Shown here: positions 6,020 to 7,240 of the stretch, in pieces
How the letters are laid out: each line of letters opens with the position of its first letter
Numbering within the stretch: the stretch's first letter is position 1
Assembly (NCBI GenBank): GCA_030145965.1
Contig: JASKZT010000248.1
Location: 1-7,240, forward strand
Length of the DNA: 7,240 nt
Direction of reading: 5' to 3'
Source: Ornithinimicrobium sp.
GTDB taxonomy: Bacteria > Actinomycetota > Actinomycetes > Actinomycetales > Dermatophilaceae
Program-made: the position numbers and the translations under genes
Notes under the pieces: generated by a model
What the model was told of the DNA's origin: nothing
Seen by the model: only the letters and a program-made list of their open reading frames with translations
Database searches by the model: none

Positions 6020-6664
6020 TCAGCGCGCGGCGGCGCCCTCCAGCACCCGCTCGAGGTGGGCGACGACCAGCGGCAGCACCTCGGCGACCGGCACGACGCG
6101 GTCCAGCTCCCTGGACAGGGAGGTGACGCCCGCGTCGGCGATCCCGCAGGGGATGACGACGTCGGCGTAGCCCAGGTCGTTGTCGCAGTTGAGCGCGAAG
6201 CCGTGCATCGTCACGTCGTGGCTGACGCGGATGCCGATCGCACCGATCTTGCGCTCCGGGCCGCGCTCGTCGGCGTCGACCCACACGCCCGAGCGCCCCT
6301 CGACGCGACGGGTCTCGACGCCGAGGTCGCGGCATACCCCCATCATCATGTCCTCGAGGCGGCGGACGTGGCCGACGACGTCGATGGGCCGGGAGAGCCG
6401 CACGATGGGGTAGCCGACGAGCTGCCCCGGCCCGTGCCAGGTGATCTTGCCGCCACGGTCGACGTCGATGACCGGCGTCCCGTCGAGCGGGCGCTCGTGC
6501 GGCTCGGTGCGCTTGCCGGCGGTGTAGACGGCGGTGTGCTCGAGCAGGAGGACGGTGTCGGGGAGCTCGCCGCCGACGACCTTGGCGTGGACCTCTCGCT
6601 GCAGGTCCCACGCCTGGACGTAGTCCACGGTGTCCGGGGCGAAGCCGACGTGCTCGAAACGCAT
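6020..6664 (-). CDS. lipB: Lipoyl(octanoyl) transferase LipB
   Basis: A 214-residue cytoplasmic enzyme (E. coli LipB is 213) that moves octanoyl from acyl-carrier protein to the lipoyl domains of 2-oxoacid dehydrogenases and GcvH, forming the substrate of LipA. Family motifs: [12 protein letters not shown] (70-81), the K139 region [11 protein letters not shown], and VIPCGI with catalytic C173. The K139-C173 spacing of 34 equals that of E. coli K135-C169. HGFALN (154-159) is also typical. The start is ATG at 6664, giving the expected MRFEHVGF; the frame stays open to 7231, but the extension would run through the promoter gap and across the kinase gene and is not conserved. No clear Shine-Dalgarno site is present; a TAGAGT box seven bases upstream suggests a leaderless message. 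Its partner lipA lies about 5.8 kb downstream on the same strand, not adjacent as often seen. Confidence 0.96.
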   Translation of the reverse strand: MRFEHVGFAPDTVDYVQAWDLQREVHAKVVGGELPDTVLLLEHTAVYTAGKRTEPHERPLDGTPVIDVDRGGKITWHGPGQLVGYPIVRLSRPIDVVGHVRRLEDMMMGVCRDLGVETRRVEGRSGVWVDADERGPERKIGAIGIRVSHDVTMHGFALNCDNDLGYADVVIPCGIADAGVTSLSRELDRVVPVAEVLPLVVAHLERVLEGAAAR

Positions 6665-6671
6665 GGCCGCC

Positions 6672-6677
6672 ACTCTA
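6672..6677 (-). promoter_or_regulatory. Candidate -10 box for leaderless lipB transcript
   Basis: TAGAGT (6677-6672) fits the TAnnnT pattern of actinobacterial -10 boxes and ends seven bases before the lipB ATG. A transcript started at the usual distance would begin on or next to the A of the ATG, which agrees with the absence of a ribosome site. No good -35 is seen at 16-18 bases upstream. Confidence 0.4.
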
Positions 6678-6686
6678 CGCCGGGCC

Positions 6687-6695
6687 TGTGGACAA
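6687..6695 (-). other. Single match to the actinobacterial DnaA box
   Basis: TTGTCCACA on the minus strand is identical to the preferred DnaA box of Streptomyces and mycobacteria. It sits in the lipB-kinase divergent gap, ten bases upstream of the candidate lipB -10. Only one copy is seen, so this is not an origin. It could affect transcription, titrate DnaA, or be chance. The rest of this gap (6696-6785) holds a 12-bp GC palindrome (6745-6756) and no small gene. Confidence 0.3.
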
Positions 6696-6785
6696 CTCCG
6701 GCGGCCACCGGTCCGCCGCTGGCACGGTGGCAGGAGCGCGGCCGGCCCGGCCGGGCGAGGTGGGCTGGTGCGGAGGAGGTGGCTG

Positions 6786-7240
6786 GTGGACGGGCTGACT
6801 CCGGTGCCTCCGCAGGTGCCCGGGTATGAGGTGCTCGAGGCGCTGGGGCAGGGGGCGAGCGCGACGGTGTGGCGCGCCCGCCGCGTGGGCGACGGTCTCA
6901 CGGTGGCCCTGAAGGTGCTCACCCCCGCCGGGGGTGACGTCGCGGCCGGGCTGCGTGAGGCCGGGCTGCTCGCGGGGGTGCGGCACCCGCACGTCGTCAG
7001 CCTGCACGACGTGCTGCCGCTGCCGGACCCGGTGACCGGTCGGCCGGCGACGGTCGCCCTGGCGACGCAGCTGGCCGGCGGCGGGTCGCTGGCCCAGGTG
7101 CTGTCCCGGCGGCGCATGCTCTCGCCCGGTGAGCTCGTGACCGCGTTGCAGCCGGTCGCGGGCGCGGTGGCCGACCTGCACCGGCAGGGGATCGTGCACG
7201 GTGACATCTCGACCGGCAACGTCCTGCTCACCCGTGACGG
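6786..7240 (+). CDS. Protein kinase (Hanks-type fold) with atypical catalytic loop, N-terminal 151 residues
   Basis: The start of a Ser/Thr-type protein kinase, cut off by the right edge. Seen in order: glycine-rich loop GQGASATVW (21-29); VALK with the ATP-anchoring K43; a helix-C glutamate at E58 (REAGLL); [11 protein letters not shown] (66-76); a hinge region near LAGGGSL (96-102); and the catalytic loop HGDISTGN (138-145). Asp140 and Asn145 are kept, but the usual HRDxKPxN Arg and Lys are replaced by Gly139 and Ser142, so this is a non-RD kinase lacking the loop lysine. The activation segment with its metal-binding Asp lies beyond the window. The start is GTG at 6786, preceded at six bases by GGAGGAGG (6772-6779); later GTGs at 6804 and 6816 lack such a site. 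It is divergent from lipB with a 121-bp gap. Target and any sensor domain are unknown. Other proteins with HGD-type loops are small-molecule kinases, but the N-terminal lobe is clearly of protein-kinase type. Confidence 0.85.
   Translation, partial: MDGLTPVPPQVPGYEVLEALGQGASATVWRARRVGDGLTVALKVLTPAGGDVAAGLREAGLLAGVRHPHVVSLHDVLPLPDPVTGRPATVALATQLAGGGSLAQVLSRRRMLSPGELVTALQPVAGAVADLHRQGIVHGDISTGNVLLTRD

Noticed and set aside
4840..6829. Two long plus-strand frames (4840-6126 and 5486-6829) opposite the ATPase and lipB genes.
   Set aside because: Both are antisense to conserved enzymes with intact motifs and cross gene boundaries without any domain.
6665..7231. N-terminal extension of lipB by about 189 residues in the same frame.
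   Set aside because: It would run antisense across the kinase gene and the shared promoter gap; LipB proteins start at the [12 protein letters not shown] sequence and have the normal length without it.

Overview
The window is very GC-rich DNA. It has GTG starts on five of eight genes, strong AGGAGG-type ribosome sites, ATGA and GTGA overlaps between partner genes, and few AT-rich promoters. This points to an actinomycete; by general protein style I would guess the order Micrococcales (for example Intrasporangiaceae or Ornithinimicrobiaceae), but that placement is inference.

Layout from left to right: the start of lipA (lipoyl synthase, minus strand, cut by the window edge); a PucR-family regulator (minus); a divergent control region with a repeated operator-like site; a two-gene plus-strand operon for cytosine salvage, made of a small yeast-type zinc cytosine deaminase and the cytosine permease CodB; a strong hairpin between convergent genes; a minus-strand ABC exporter operon (BcrA-type ATPase, then ABC-2 membrane protein); lipB (octanoyltransferase, minus); and, divergent from lipB, the start of a protein kinase gene with an unusual catalytic loop (plus, cut by the right edge).

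How the genes work together: CodB should import cytosine and the deaminase should convert it to uracil and ammonia. The divergent PucR-type protein is the obvious candidate regulator, and two near-identical sites 33 bp apart in the shared 168-bp gap are candidate operators. LipB and LipA catalyse consecutive steps of lipoate synthesis, but here they are about 5.8 kb apart with the cytosine and ABC genes between them. The ABC pair forms its own unit; its substrate cannot be read from the sequence, although the ATPase resembles the peptide-antibiotic export and immunity branch.

Most of the window is well-understood biology. The points most worth a second look are the kinase loop (HGDISTGN instead of HRDxKPxN), the putative PucR operator pair, the pairing of a yeast-type deaminase with CodB, and the separation of lipB from lipA. 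I see no mobile element, CRISPR array, tRNA, rRNA or riboswitch, and no clear evidence of a wholly new system.
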